Assembly (NCBI GenBank): GCA_041662605.1 | Contig: JBAZSD010000015.1 | Location: forward strand, 34,807 to 98,806 | Length of the DNA stretch: 64,000 nucleotides | DNA from: Desulfomonilaceae bacterium | GTDB taxonomy: Bacteria > Desulfobacterota > Desulfomonilia > Desulfomonilales > Desulfomonilaceae | Reading direction: 5' to 3' | In this document: positions 27,377 through 36,460 of the stretch, piece by piece | Layout of the letters: every line of letters starts with the position of its first letter | How positions within the stretch are numbered: the stretch's first letter is position 1 | The notes under the pieces: generated by a model | What the model was told of the DNA's origin: nothing | Seen by the model: only the letters and a program-made list of their open reading frames with translations | Database searches by the model: none | Program-made: the position numbers and the translations under genes

Positions 27377-27595
27377 GACTGTCCTTGATCCATGCAAAAG
27401 AACAATGTCATAATAAAGAGAACTTTAAGGGAAGAGCGCTTTCAACTGGATCATAATAGACTACCCTGTCATGTTAAATGAAGCCTTTTTCTCATGTTTG
27501 CCAAGATTATCGGACATGACGCGAAAATTTGGTTCAGATAGTTTTTTGGCGTTATTTGAATTTACAGGGAGTGATTAAAACGTCTGGAGGAATGG

Positions 27596-28462
27596 ATGCT
27601 TGATTTCTTAGTCCCATGCCTGGTCACAGGCGCTCGAGGGATGCTCGGACATGATTTGTGCGCCGCATTGAACCAGGCAGGTGTTGGCTACGTTGCAACA
27701 GACCTGGGAGATATAGATGTAGGTAGCTTGGATTCGGTTCGTCTCGTTTTCAACGACGTCAAACCTGGAATGGTGATCAACCTTGCGGCAATGACCGATG
27801 TAGACGGATGTGAGTCCTCCAGAGATGAAGCTTTCAGGGTTAACGCCACTGGCCCCGAAAATCTTGCGCTAGCCTCCAGGGATTTCGGATCCTATTTCGT
27901 GCACATAAGCACCGATTATGTCTTTGATGGTTCCAAAAATGAGCCGTACCTGGAAGATGACACCCCCAATCCATTGGGAATCTACGGTAAGTCAAAACTC
28001 GAGGGCGAGATAAGATTGAGAACGGTTCTTGAACGAAATTATCTGATTGTAAGGACTCAGTGGCTGTATGGCTCAAATGGCAAAAATTTTGTCGATACCA
28101 TAGTCGGGGCTGCAAAGCAAAACAGCAGGCTAAAAATCGTGAATGACCAGCGAGGGGCGCCCACCTACACTGTGGATTTGGCGGACTCAGTATTGAAGCT
28201 CTGTCAACTCAAGCCTTCCGGAATTTTCCATGTCACAAATTCTGATACCACTACATGGAGCAATTTTGCTTCCAAGATCTTGAACTTCGCGGGGATCGAT
28301 GGGGTAGAAATTGAGGAGATCAGTACCGAGCAGCTTGCTCGTCCCGCCCCAAGACCGCTTTATTCAGTTCTTGACACATCAAAGTTTGAGCGTTTCACAG
28401 GTATGAAGATGCGGCCTTGGGACGCGGCTGTTAGACAATACATATCTACGAGGAATTACTAA
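27596..28462 (+). CDS. rfbD: dTDP-4-dehydrorhamnose reductase-like (RmlD) protein
   Basis: The 288-residue NAD(P)-binding reductase has GARGMLG near the N-terminus, the catalytic YGKSK of extended short-chain dehydrogenases, and STDYVFDG. It would carry out the last step of dTDP-L-rhamnose synthesis for surface polysaccharide. rfbA, rfbB and rfbC are not in this window, so related reductases are possible. A CTGGAGG site precedes the ATG. leuC follows 3 bases later. Confidence 0.87.
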   Translation: MLDFLVPCLVTGARGMLGHDLCAALNQAGVGYVATDLGDIDVGSLDSVRLVFNDVKPGMVINLAAMTDVDGCESSRDEAFRVNATGPENLALASRDFGSYFVHISTDYVFDGSKNEPYLEDDTPNPLGIYGKSKLEGEIRLRTVLERNYLIVRTQWLYGSNGKNFVDTIVGAAKQNSRLKIVNDQRGAPTYTVDLADSVLKLCQLKPSGIFHVTNSDTTTWSNFASKILNFAGIDGVEIEEISTEQLARPAPRPLYSVLDTSKFERFTGMKMRPWDAAVRQYISTRNY

Positions 28463-28465
28463 AAA

Positions 28466-29725
28466 ATGGGAATGACAATAACAGAAAAGATACTGGCCGT
28501 TCACGCCGGTTTGGAATATGTAAAACCCGGACAGCTTATTGAGGCTGATGTGGACATCGCCCTCGCAAACGACATCACGCTGCCGTTGGCTTTAAAGCCT
28601 TTCAAGGAAGCAGGGGGAACCAAAGTCTTTGATCCGGAAAAGGTAGTCATAGTCCTGGATCATTTTAACCCTGCCCAGAGTATTGATTCCGCCATGATGT
28701 TGGCAAAATCCCGTGAATTCGCAAAAGCAATGGAGATCGTCAATTTCTTTGACCTCGGATCAATGGGTATTGAGCACGCCCTTCTCCCCGAACTGGGGTT
28801 GGTCCGTCCTGGAGATTTGATCATAGGAGCGGACAGCCATACCTGCACCTACGGGGCCTTGTCCGCGTTTTCCACAGGAGTGGGAAGCACCGACTTCGCT
28901 GCGGCTATGTTGACCGGTAAATGCTGGTTTAAAATCCCCGAGTCGATGAAATACATCCTAAAGGGTAAATTTGGGGCATGGGTTAGTGGAAAGGATCTCA
29001 TTCTCAAAATAATTGGAGACATCGGGGTGGACGGCGCGTTGTACCATGCGATGGAATTTACAGGAGAAGGGGTATCAGCTTTAACCATGGCCGATCGGTT
29101 TACAATAGCAAATATGGCTATAGAGGCCGGGGCCAAGAACGGGATCTTTGAATTCGATTCTATTACCAAGGAGTACGCTGACCTGTATGGATCAAGACAC
29201 TATAACGTATATGAGTCTGACCCCGACGCCCAGTATTCCTCACATTCTGAAATAGAACTGGACGGAATACCGCCGCTCGTCGCCTTACCATTTTCTCCGG
29301 AAAACGTGCAGCCTGCCGCAGAAGTTAAGGAAATGAAAGTGGACCAGGTGGTTATAGGATCATGCACAAACGGCAGGATTGAGGACCTTAGAATAGCGGC
29401 GTCCATCCTGAAAGGCGCCAAGGTCGCTAAAGGAGTACGGCTGATCGTCATTCCTGCGACTCAGAAAGTCGTTATCCAGGCTATTAGAGAGGGTATAATT
29501 GAGACCATCATTGAGGCCGGCGGCGTCGTTTCGACCCCCACATGTGGGCCATGTCTGGGCGGTCATATGGGAATTCTGGCGCGTGGTGAACGCGCTATTT
29601 CCACGACGAACAGAAACTTTGTCGGCCGAATGGGGCATCCTGAAAGCGAGGTAATTTTGAGTTCACCGGCAGTGGCTGCCGCAAGCGCATTGACTGGGTT
29701 GGTTACAGATCCAAGAAGTCTTTGA
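28466..29725 (+). CDS. leuC: 3-isopropylmalate dehydratase large subunit (LeuC/HACN type)
   Basis: This aconitase-superfamily subunit holds a [4Fe-4S] cluster on three Cys, seen in GSCTNGR and CGPCLGGH. The length of 419 residues matches the short LeuC/homoaconitase type found in anaerobes and archaea. It acts in leucine synthesis, or on other 2-hydroxyacid isomers. The usual small subunit leuD does not follow, which is unusual. The ATG at 28466 is close to the rfbD stop but no strong ribosome binding site is seen. Confidence 0.9.
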   Translation: MGMTITEKILAVHAGLEYVKPGQLIEADVDIALANDITLPLALKPFKEAGGTKVFDPEKVVIVLDHFNPAQSIDSAMMLAKSREFAKAMEIVNFFDLGSMGIEHALLPELGLVRPGDLIIGADSHTCTYGALSAFSTGVGSTDFAAAMLTGKCWFKIPESMKYILKGKFGAWVSGKDLILKIIGDIGVDGALYHAMEFTGEGVSALTMADRFTIANMAIEAGAKNGIFEFDSITKEYADLYGSRHYNVYESDPDAQYSSHSEIELDGIPPLVALPFSPENVQPAAEVKEMKVDQVVIGSCTNGRIEDLRIAASILKGAKVAKGVRLIVIPATQKVVIQAIREGIIETIIEAGGVVSTPTCGPCLGGHMGILARGERAISTTNRNFVGRMGHPESEVILSSPAVAAASALTGLVTDPRSL

Positions 29726-30003
29726 GATGTTAAATTTAGGATTGCGCCGACTCAGGGTTTTGAGATATGATTTATTCACTAAGACGAGGAAAAAATGGAC
29801 AGAGTAAAAAAAACTTTTTCACCGGGATTTTTTGTGTTACCCTTGATGTAGTGGCTTATGGATCAGAGTGGATCGAGAAAAAATATCTTGACTTCTTGGA
29901 GCCATTCTGATAATCAAAGTATCAAATTGCTTTCTTTGTCTATAATTCCACATTTGGTTCCACGCTTTACTTCTGTGGGGCCTAATAAAAGGAGGATTTG
30001 GGT

Positions 30004-30471
30004 ATGGTTAAAAGAATTGTCGTTCTGCTAGGCGCGATGGCCATCATGATGAGCGCGATGGTTGTAGCCGAGGCGCAAGTATGCGGGATGCCTGGGCCTG
30101 GCTATGCTAACACTGGGGATATGATAATGATTCCCATGAAAGTCAAAACAACCTTCAGTAAAGCTACTGCCGGAACCGCCGGTGGTGACAGCACATTGAT
30201 GTTGGGCGGCTGTGATCAGTATACTGGTGGCTTCCGTCCCTGGGGCGTATGGAAAGGCACAACCTGTCGTGAAAAAGTTCAGATTATACCCCCGAAGTGT
30301 GTTGCTCCCGCTTTTGGTGGGCCTGTCGCTTGGGGCGCTCCTCCAGTGCTTCCCCCGAATTCCAAGCTCGTCAGTAACGTAGAAAAATACACTGTTAAAT
30401 CTCCCGGCTGCAATCCTTGCGTAACACCAGGCCTCGGATACGAGATGATCAAGAAGCAGCAGGTTAGATAA
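30004..30471 (+). CDS. Small secreted Cys-rich protein of unknown function
   Basis: The ATG at 30004 follows GGAGG with an 8-nt spacer; an earlier TTG at 29998 is less likely. A signal peptide (about residues 1-25, ending AEA) precedes a 130-residue mature part rich in Gly, Pro and Met. At least five Cys are visible in CGMPGPGY, LGGCDQY, GTTCRE, PPKCVAP and SPGCNPC. No family is recognised. A strong terminator follows, so it is probably a single-gene unit. Confidence 0.75.
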   Translation: MVKRIVVLLGAMAIMMSAMVVAEAQVCGMPGPGYANTGDMIMIPMKVKTTFSKATAGTAGGDSTLMLGGCDQYTGGFRPWGVWKGTTCREKVQIIPPKCVAPAFGGPVAWGAPPVLPPNSKLVSNVEKYTVKSPGCNPCVTPGLGYEMIKKQQVR

Positions 30472-30499
30472 AGTCTGAATTCTCTGATTTACATTTTTA

Positions 30500-30529
30500 A
30501 AAGACCGGAGGTTTCTCCGGTCTTTTTCG
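30500..30529 (+). terminator. Rho-independent terminator
   Basis: An 11-bp perfect stem (30500-30510 with 30515-30525) has a 4-nt loop and ends in a T tract. It follows the secreted protein gene and precedes guaA. Confidence 0.92.
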
Positions 30530-30559
30530 TTCTATCTTCTGATCCAATGAGGTGATTCA

Positions 30560-32110
30560 TTGATATACGATTCTTATGTTTTGATTCTGGACTACGGATC
30601 CCAATATACTCAACTCATAGCCAGAAGAGTGCGGGAAGCTGGTGTATATTCAGAGATTCATCCTTTTCACACAGGCGTAGAGATCGCCAAAACTCATCGC
30701 CCCTCGGCCATAATCTTGTCCGGAGGCCCTGCCAGTATTTACGATCCGGATTCTCCCCAGTTGGATGCAAGGATCCTCGACTTTAAAGCGCCTGTTCTGG
30801 GCATTTGTTATGGGCTCCAAGCTCTGGCGCATACTCTGGGAGGTTTGGTAGAGAAGGCATCGGAAAGGGAATATGGACGCGCCGTGCTTACTTACGTCTC
30901 CCCGGACTCATCTCTTTTTTACGGAGTCGACAGAGACGATCCGCAGGTCTGGATGAGTCACGGGGACAAGGTCATTTCTCCTCCTCCAAATTGTCATGTT
31001 GTAGCCGCAACTTCGGATACTCCGGTCGCCGCTGTTGAGAGTCTAGACGGACTGATTACCGGAGTGCAATTCCATCCCGAGGTCGTCCATACCCCCAGTG
31101 GGCAATTGATTCTGGAGAACTTCCTTTTCAGGATTGCAAAGATTCAACCGACTTGGTCAATGTCATCATTTATCGAAAATTCATTGCGGGATGTGAGCAA
31201 TCGAGTGGGGAAGGCGCACGTCGTAGCGGCGCTATCAGGTGGCGTGGATTCGTCGGTTATGGTCGCTCTCCTGCACAGGGCAATCGGGGATCGCCTACAC
31301 CCGATCTTTGTAGATAATGGCCTCCTTCGTAAGGATGAGGCCATGCAGGTTCATGAGTTTTTGGAGGACGGACTTGGGATCAAGGTCGACCATGTTGACG
31401 CTTCTGAACGATTTCTTAGTAAACTTAAAGGCATCATTGATCCTGAAGAAAAGAGAAAAATTATAGGAGCCGAGTTTATAGGAGTATTTGATCAAGAGGC
31501 CTCGAATTTTCCGGATGTTCGTTTTTTAGCTCAGGGCACACTTTATCCTGATGTTATAGAGAGCGTTTCTTTCAAGGGCGGGCCGTCAGCGACTATTAAG
31601 AGCCATCATAACGTTGGGGGCTTGCCGGAAAAGATGCGTCTGGACCTGATTGAGCCTTTGCGGGAATTGTTTAAGGACGAAGTCAGGGAATTAGGGATCA
31701 CGTTGGGATTGGACGAATCTCTTGTATGGCGTCACCCTTTTCCTGGTCCCGGCTTGGCTGTCCGAATTCTCGGCGCAATCACAAAGGAAAGGCTTGATCT
31801 CTTGAGAGAGGCGGACGCAATCGCTATAGAAGAGATTAAAAGAGCAGGTCTGTACAGGGATATCTGGCAGGCGTTTGTGGTTCTTTTACCTGTAAAATCT
31901 GTGGGTGTGATGGGAGATGAAAGGACTTATGAGCATGTTGCAGCTCTGAGGGCGGTCCACTCTACGGATGGCATGACCGCCGACTGGTTCAGGATACCTC
32001 ATGAGACTCTGGCCACAATTTCAAACAGGATCATCAATGAAGTAAGAGGTATCAACCGAATAGTTTACGACATCTCTTCAAAACCCCCTAGCACTATTGA
32101 ATGGGAATGA
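30560..32110 (+). CDS. guaA: GMP synthase (glutamine-hydrolysing)
   Basis: This 516-residue enzyme aminates XMP to GMP. The glutamine amidotransferase part has the Cys in GICYGLQA and the HPEV motif. The ATP pyrophosphatase part has the P-loop SGGVDSSV, and the C-terminal dimerisation domain ends PPSTIEWE. The start is a TTG at 30560 with GAGGTG 5 nt upstream, unusual but well placed. Confidence 0.97.
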   Translation: MIYDSYVLILDYGSQYTQLIARRVREAGVYSEIHPFHTGVEIAKTHRPSAIILSGGPASIYDPDSPQLDARILDFKAPVLGICYGLQALAHTLGGLVEKASEREYGRAVLTYVSPDSSLFYGVDRDDPQVWMSHGDKVISPPPNCHVVAATSDTPVAAVESLDGLITGVQFHPEVVHTPSGQLILENFLFRIAKIQPTWSMSSFIENSLRDVSNRVGKAHVVAALSGGVDSSVMVALLHRAIGDRLHPIFVDNGLLRKDEAMQVHEFLEDGLGIKVDHVDASERFLSKLKGIIDPEEKRKIIGAEFIGVFDQEASNFPDVRFLAQGTLYPDVIESVSFKGGPSATIKSHHNVGGLPEKMRLDLIEPLRELFKDEVRELGITLGLDESLVWRHPFPGPGLAVRILGAITKERLDLLREADAIAIEEIKRAGLYRDIWQAFVVLLPVKSVGVMGDERTYEHVAALRAVHSTDGMTADWFRIPHETLATISNRIINEVRGINRIVYDISSKPPSTIEWE

Positions 32111-32169
32111 TTTCCTTATAATGAAGAATGTGCGGGAAAATAAATCCAGTTTGCGTTTCGGAAAGTTTA

Positions 32170-32331
32170 TTAAGATTTCTCCAGGTCCTTGATGTACTTT
32201 TTAAGATTAATTAGCTTCTCGGGAGGAAAACTGTTTATGAGTTTGCGAATTAGGTCAAATTTGGGATCATCCTTCAACCGTTGATAGGGTTTGAGCCTGG
32301 TTTCCTGGCCGGACGCGCTAATAATTCGCAT
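32170..32331 (-). CDS. Small conserved-looking protein (53 aa)
   Basis: The ATG at 32331 has AGGAG 8 nt upstream; an earlier ATG at 32337 is too close to that site. The 53-residue product is basic and helical, with LIRKLINSFPPEKLINLKKY, and has no signal or membrane segment. Family unknown. The gap to guaA on its 3' side is 59 bases. Confidence 0.65.
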   Translation of the reverse strand: MRIISASGQETRLKPYQRLKDDPKFDLIRKLINSFPPEKLINLKKYIKDLEKS

Positions 32332-32593
32332 ATCCATATCTCCTGATCAACCATTTAGTTGGGATCCAATTAATTGTTCCCGCTAATAGTTCAACTAATT
32401 TAGAATGTCAATCGAAATAACCGCCACATGGGAGAAATATGTGGCTAGCTTAATTGTGCCGTAATTAAGGAGTGTTATCTGTTCCCCGGGGCTGAAGGTG
32501 TTTGGTTCTTTGCCTGAAGTAGACGAAATCCCGGGAACTCCATGGACATCATTATTGTCACAAGTGACCAACACTATTCCAATTCCTTGGCCC
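32332..32593 (-). other. Intergenic region with several hairpins
   Basis: Between the 53-aa gene and the hairpin element at 32594 I see no convincing gene. A 7-bp stem GCCACAT/ATGTGGC, a GTCAC/GTGAC stem and a TTCCCGGG/CCCCGGGGAA pair can form. An 83-codon TTG-start frame covers it but lacks a ribosome binding site. Confidence 0.4.
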
Positions 32594-32698
32594 AAAAAAG
32601 AAGACCGTCTCCGGGAAAGTATCAAGGGGGGGGAGTCATGATACAAATGAAGACGGCCTCATGTATATTAATTTAACTTTATACACTCAAAATGTCAA
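32594..32698 (-). promoter_or_regulatory. Minus-strand promoter with immediate terminator-like hairpin
   Basis: On the minus strand a perfect -35 TTGACA (32698-32693) lies 17 bp from TAAATT. The transcript would soon meet a two-part stem: 8 pairs between 32651-32658 and 32603-32610 with one G-U, then 6 pairs 32639-32644 with 32619-32624 around a run of eight C. Six T follow at 32599-32594. This could give an RNA of about 75 nt or an attenuator. Confidence 0.5.
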
Positions 32699-32930
32699 CC
32701 AGTAAAGGATTAGCGCAATTTTTTGAGAGAAAAACCCGACTATTTGGTAGTCAGACAATTCAATTATCCGGCGTCATAATCTTTCAACAAACCCCTTAGG
32801 AATGAGGCCTACTTAGCACTAGAAAGTTGGCCTTGACGCGCTTCTTTCGATAAGTTAGAAAATATTATAAGAGTTCGGACTCTAAATCAAGGTTTCATCA
32901 GTTGTCAGCCTTCCAGGCGGGAGTTGAACA

Positions 32931-33317
32931 ATGCCGAAATCCGGAGACGCAAGAAAATACCCAAGGATTAAAGTCAGGGTTCCTAACTCGCTTCGAATAA
33001 AAATAAAGGAAGGAGACTGTCTTGCCGATCTCCTGGACATAAGCGACGGTGGAGCCGGAGTTGAATTCTTTGATTTGTTCGACGTTCTCATATTTTCAGA
33101 AGGCGATTTAGTAAAGTTGGAGTTCCTATTAAAGCCTGAACAAGTCAATAATGAAAACGCGTCAAAAATTTTGGAGTCTATCCGTAAACACCAAAAGGTC
33201 CCTCAAAGCACTAAAGAGGGTATCGATCACATCGACTTGACTGAGGATGGTTTCGAGGCTGACGCGAAGATAGCATGGAATTATTTGAATCGGCTTGGTT
33301 TGGAATTTATCACCTAG
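32931..33317 (+). CDS. PilZ-domain protein, likely c-di-GMP binding
   Basis: The 128-residue protein has the two PilZ motifs: RKYPR (RxxxR) at residues 9-13 and DISDGG (DxSxxG) near 37-42. These bind cyclic di-GMP. It stands at the left edge of the exopolysaccharide locus, just before the polysaccharide deacetylase, a typical place for a switch that controls EPS output. A GGGAG site precedes the ATG. Confidence 0.85.
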   Translation: MPKSGDARKYPRIKVRVPNSLRIKIKEGDCLADLLDISDGGAGVEFFDLFDVLIFSEGDLVKLEFLLKPEQVNNENASKILESIRKHQKVPQSTKEGIDHIDLTEDGFEADAKIAWNYLNRLGLEFIT

Positions 33318-33352
33318 AATGGGATTCAATCGCTAGATCGAAGAGATAAATT

Positions 33353-34204
33353 GTGACCCCTAGATGGCTATTGAAAAGAACTCTGAAGTGGGGCGTGGAA
33401 TGGGGCTCCGAAGTCAGCGGCGCAGGTTTCATTTATAGGAATTCCTCATATTTTAAAAACGGCTTTAGAATACTTACCTACCACCGAATTACCCAAAACC
33501 CTCTTGATTCTTACAGTCTGAAAACTTCCCATTTTAGAGATCATGTCGCTTTCCTGACGGACCATTATCCCGTAGTCAGTTTGCAAGAAATGGCGCTTGG
33601 ATTGCAGGGTCGGTCAAAGTTGGAGGATGGCTCGGTATGTGTCACTTTTGATGACGGTTACTCCGAGGCGGCCGGTGTGGTTGGGGACATTTTGACTAGG
33701 TTCAAGACGCCTGCCTGTTTCTTTGTCATAACCGGAATACTGGACAAGAAAGCCGGACATTCGCTCAGTGGCTATCTGGAATGGCATGAAGTCAAAGAAT
33801 TGAAGAAATCAGGATTCAACATTGGTTCGCACACGGTTACCCATAGGAGCCTGGGAACGCTCAACGGTCATGATGTTGAACTAGAACTCAAGGAATCATA
33901 CGATCGCCTTGAACAGGAACTTGGAACTGCGCCTGACGGCATTTCATATCCGTATGGAACTCTCAGGGATTTTTCAGATGGGATTGTCCGAGCGACACAT
34001 AAATGTGGATACCCATATGCGGTTACGGCCATACATGGATTAAATCATATCGGATGCGACCAATTCAGACTTAATCGCACGACTATTACAGCGGGGGATG
34101 GTCTGAGGACATTCAAGATGATTATGAAAGGATCTTTAGACGCCTGGCGAATAGTTGATCAGTGGGGGTACCGGTTGCAACGGCCATCATCTTCTCTGGA
34201 ATGA
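33353..34204 (+). CDS. Polysaccharide deacetylase (NodB homology)
   Basis: This 283-residue enzyme of the carbohydrate esterase 4 family removes N-acetyl groups from glycans. The metal and catalytic residues are seen in TFDDGYSE, SHTVTHRS and the SYPYG segment. Its start is GTG at 33353. It is near the EPS export genes, and the last gene before a bidirectional terminator at 34204. There is no clear signal peptide; the N-terminus is basic. Confidence 0.9.
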   Translation: MTPRWLLKRTLKWGVEWGSEVSGAGFIYRNSSYFKNGFRILTYHRITQNPLDSYSLKTSHFRDHVAFLTDHYPVVSLQEMALGLQGRSKLEDGSVCVTFDDGYSEAAGVVGDILTRFKTPACFFVITGILDKKAGHSLSGYLEWHEVKELKKSGFNIGSHTVTHRSLGTLNGHDVELELKESYDRLEQELGTAPDGISYPYGTLRDFSDGIVRATHKCGYPYAVTAIHGLNHIGCDQFRLNRTTITAGDGLRTFKMIMKGSLDAWRIVDQWGYRLQRPSSSLE

Positions 34205-34233
34205 AAAAGGGCCGAATAATTCGACCCTTTTTT
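34204..34233 (+). terminator. Bidirectional terminator
   Basis: AAAAAGGG (34204-34211) pairs with CCCTTTTT, with an inner CGAA/TTCG stem. A and T tracts on both sides suit the convergent deacetylase and Wza-like genes. Confidence 0.88.
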
Positions 34234-34252
34234 CCGAGAAGATAGTTAAATG

Positions 34253-35311
34253 CTATCTGGAACTCGATCTACCTACGTTTGTTCCCATTCCCAGCGACCA
34301 ACCGTTAAATAGCAGCAATTGTTTTATATTCTGGTCCACCCAAATATCAGCTCTTGAAATCAGGCTTCTAGGCACATAGACCAGATCATCTTTACGCAGA
34401 AGATAATCGGTGCCGCCTGTAATCCTGGTGAGATCGACAGTTTTTGGAACAATCTGTCCATTTGCGTTTTTGTTCAGCACGAGCACAGAGCGGGGCTCGG
34501 CCGTCGGTGCTGTTCCATTCGCCATCGCGATCGCCTGCTGAACAGTGGTCGGGCCCTTCATGGTGAAAACTCCAGGCTTCGTGACTTGTCCGTCAACAAA
34601 CACCAGGTTTCCGACCACGTCCCTTAACAATACGGAAATGTTCATGTCTGAGATCAAATGCTGATAGGATGTGTTCAACGTCTCTGTCAATTGTGGCACT
34701 GTCCGTCCGGCTGCCTGGACATCGGCAATCATGGGCACGGAGATTCGACCGTCCGGTCGAATTGTTACCAATCGGGCCTGTCCGTATGGGGCAGTTGCAA
34801 GAGCTTTTTGGAGTTCATCCAGTTTCGCTCCGAATTCTCGAACGGTGATCGTAATCTCAGGATCCTTCAACAGATCTGAATATACCTGTTTCAGCATCGC
34901 GCTAATTTGATCGGGGGTCATCCCCGCCACCGATACATCCTTTTTTCGAGGGATACTGATTCTACCGTCAGGACGCACACGAACCGTGCGGTTCATCTCC
35001 GGGTGGTACGTAAATTCCACGTCTATCGCGTCCTTGACCTGAAGCTTGTATGGGGCTGTAGTCTCTTTCGGCCTGGTAAGGTACATGATTTCCAGCGAAT
35101 CCCCTTCGGAAAGATGATAAAGGGAAGTTGGAAAATGATTCGTTATTGCCGACGCAATCGCTTTCGCCGGGTGATCTATCTGCCCTACCGCACGATCTTT
35201 TGTCGTCACGCAACCGCCCAGGATAACTGGTACTAGACACAGGGTCATAGCAATCAGACACAGTTTGCGCTTAATCGACTCAATTTTATTGACGTTTACG
35301 ATCGTTTTCAT
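34253..35311 (-). CDS. Wza-like polysaccharide export lipoprotein
   Basis: This is the outer-membrane channel component of EPS export. The ATG at 35311 gives 352 residues with a lipobox LGGC (Cys at about 34). The poly-export pattern appears twice: RPDGRISIPRKKDVSVAGMT and RPDGRISVPMIADVQAAGRT, each followed by a coil-like helix and ITV or ISV strand. SLBB-like segments follow (VDGQVTKPGVFTM). The duplicated export domain is unusual. It is the last gene in its minus-strand block. Confidence 0.9.
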   Translation of the reverse strand: MKTIVNVNKIESIKRKLCLIAMTLCLVPVILGGCVTTKDRAVGQIDHPAKAIASAITNHFPTSLYHLSEGDSLEIMYLTRPKETTAPYKLQVKDAIDVEFTYHPEMNRTVRVRPDGRISIPRKKDVSVAGMTPDQISAMLKQVYSDLLKDPEITITVREFGAKLDELQKALATAPYGQARLVTIRPDGRISVPMIADVQAAGRTVPQLTETLNTSYQHLISDMNISVLLRDVVGNLVFVDGQVTKPGVFTMKGPTTVQQAIAMANGTAPTAEPRSVLVLNKNANGQIVPKTVDLTRITGGTDYLLRKDDLVYVPRSLISRADIWVDQNIKQLLLFNGWSLGMGTNVGRSSSR

Positions 35312-35376
35312 TTTGACACCACCATACCCTTGACCCTGCGGCAAAACTGCGCACAGCGGAAAGAAGTCGACCCTAA

Positions 35377-36375
35377 TTAAAATACCGCCTCAAGCGCACA
35401 TGTTAATCCTTCACGTTTCAATTCCATGACGCGCCCTGCCCTAGCAGCTCCGTCATGAAGGATGCTTTCATGCTCCAGTCCGAATTTGGCGACCAGAAAC
35501 CGCCTACTTCCACACTTGGAGCCGGAATTCAACTGCAAGCCAGCCTGGATATCCACATAATTGACGTACCCGGGATATAAACCGAAACTCATCCGGGTGT
35601 ACCCGCCTAATGTGAGTTCCGGGAACATGTGGCTGAACCCGAATGGAAGCACAGCCTGTGCGTGAGCGCCGAGACACGGTACCAACTCATCCAGGCTGAT
35701 AATGTTGCTCTGATAACCAATATTAGTACCGGTGTCACCACCACCGGGAGGTGGAAAGGCAAGCGCATCGGGATCAGCAAGACTGACACGCAAGTCGATG
35801 TAACGAAGCTCACCTTGCAGTCCGGCCGCGTGCCCAGGGCCTTTAACAAAATCCAGATCATACCCGAAACCAAATTGGGCTGTTCTCATTTGGGATTTTA
35901 CGATGCTCCCTACGGGAAAGACTATGACCCTGTTGTTAGTTGTATTCGTTGTGGTTGTTCCTGTAGCCCCCGGAAGCTCTGTGATTCTCAACTCTTTCTG
36001 TGGCCTGATCTCCGCCTGATACAGTTCCGGCACGCTACCAAAGACTCTAAGCATGTGGTGCTCAAGTGGCCTCATGGTGGCATACACTCGGAATGTTTGA
36101 TTGTCCTGTGGCAACCCGAGGTCACTCCGCAGATCGTTGAGCGTCCCAAACCCTGTCGGGGTCTGGTCAAACCCCATTTGTCCGTCGATAAAGCTATACA
36201 TGAATTCAGTGCCTATAGACCAGGGCGAGAGATATTCCAGAGCGTCAGCGCCAGCTAGTCCTTGTCCCAAGACAATGGTCGAGACAATGAGGAAAGCTAT
36301 CCAGACTCGATGACACAATTTGCCGCTGCTACTTCTGTCGGATACCGTCTTTTTTCGTCTATTCTGAGAACCCAT
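35377..36375 (-). CDS. Putative outer-membrane beta-barrel protein of the EPS locus
   Basis: The ATG at 36375 follows GAGAGGATC. A signal peptide (about residues 20-45) precedes a Gly- and aromatic-rich, strand-rich protein of 332 residues. It ends in Phe, as outer-membrane barrels do (ALEAVF). No named family is recognised. Its position between the Wza-like and Wzz-like genes suggests a role in EPS export or anchoring; this is inference. Confidence 0.6.
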   Translation of the reverse strand: MGSQNRRKKTVSDRSSSGKLCHRVWIAFLIVSTIVLGQGLAGADALEYLSPWSIGTEFMYSFIDGQMGFDQTPTGFGTLNDLRSDLGLPQDNQTFRVYATMRPLEHHMLRVFGSVPELYQAEIRPQKELRITELPGATGTTTTNTTNNRVIVFPVGSIVKSQMRTAQFGFGYDLDFVKGPGHAAGLQGELRYIDLRVSLADPDALAFPPPGGGDTGTNIGYQSNIISLDELVPCLGAHAQAVLPFGFSHMFPELTLGGYTRMSFGLYPGYVNYVDIQAGLQLNSGSKCGSRRFLVAKFGLEHESILHDGAARAGRVMELKREGLTCALEAVF

Positions 36376-36460
36376 GGCGATCCTCTCTTGATACCAATCG
36401 GTTGAGAACAGGTTAATTTTCAATAATCGCTAAACCCTGGATGGTCTCAGGATCTCCATA

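Noticed and set aside
27471..27578. 35-codon frame upstream of rfbD
   Set aside because: No ribosome binding site and no composition signal; likely chance.
29795..29851. Short 18-codon frame with a GAGG site before the secreted protein
   Set aside because: It is not biased to any amino acid and no attenuator hairpin follows, so a leader role is not supported.
32395..32646. 83-codon minus-strand frame
   Set aside because: It starts with TTG, has no ribosome binding site, overlaps hairpins and resembles no family.
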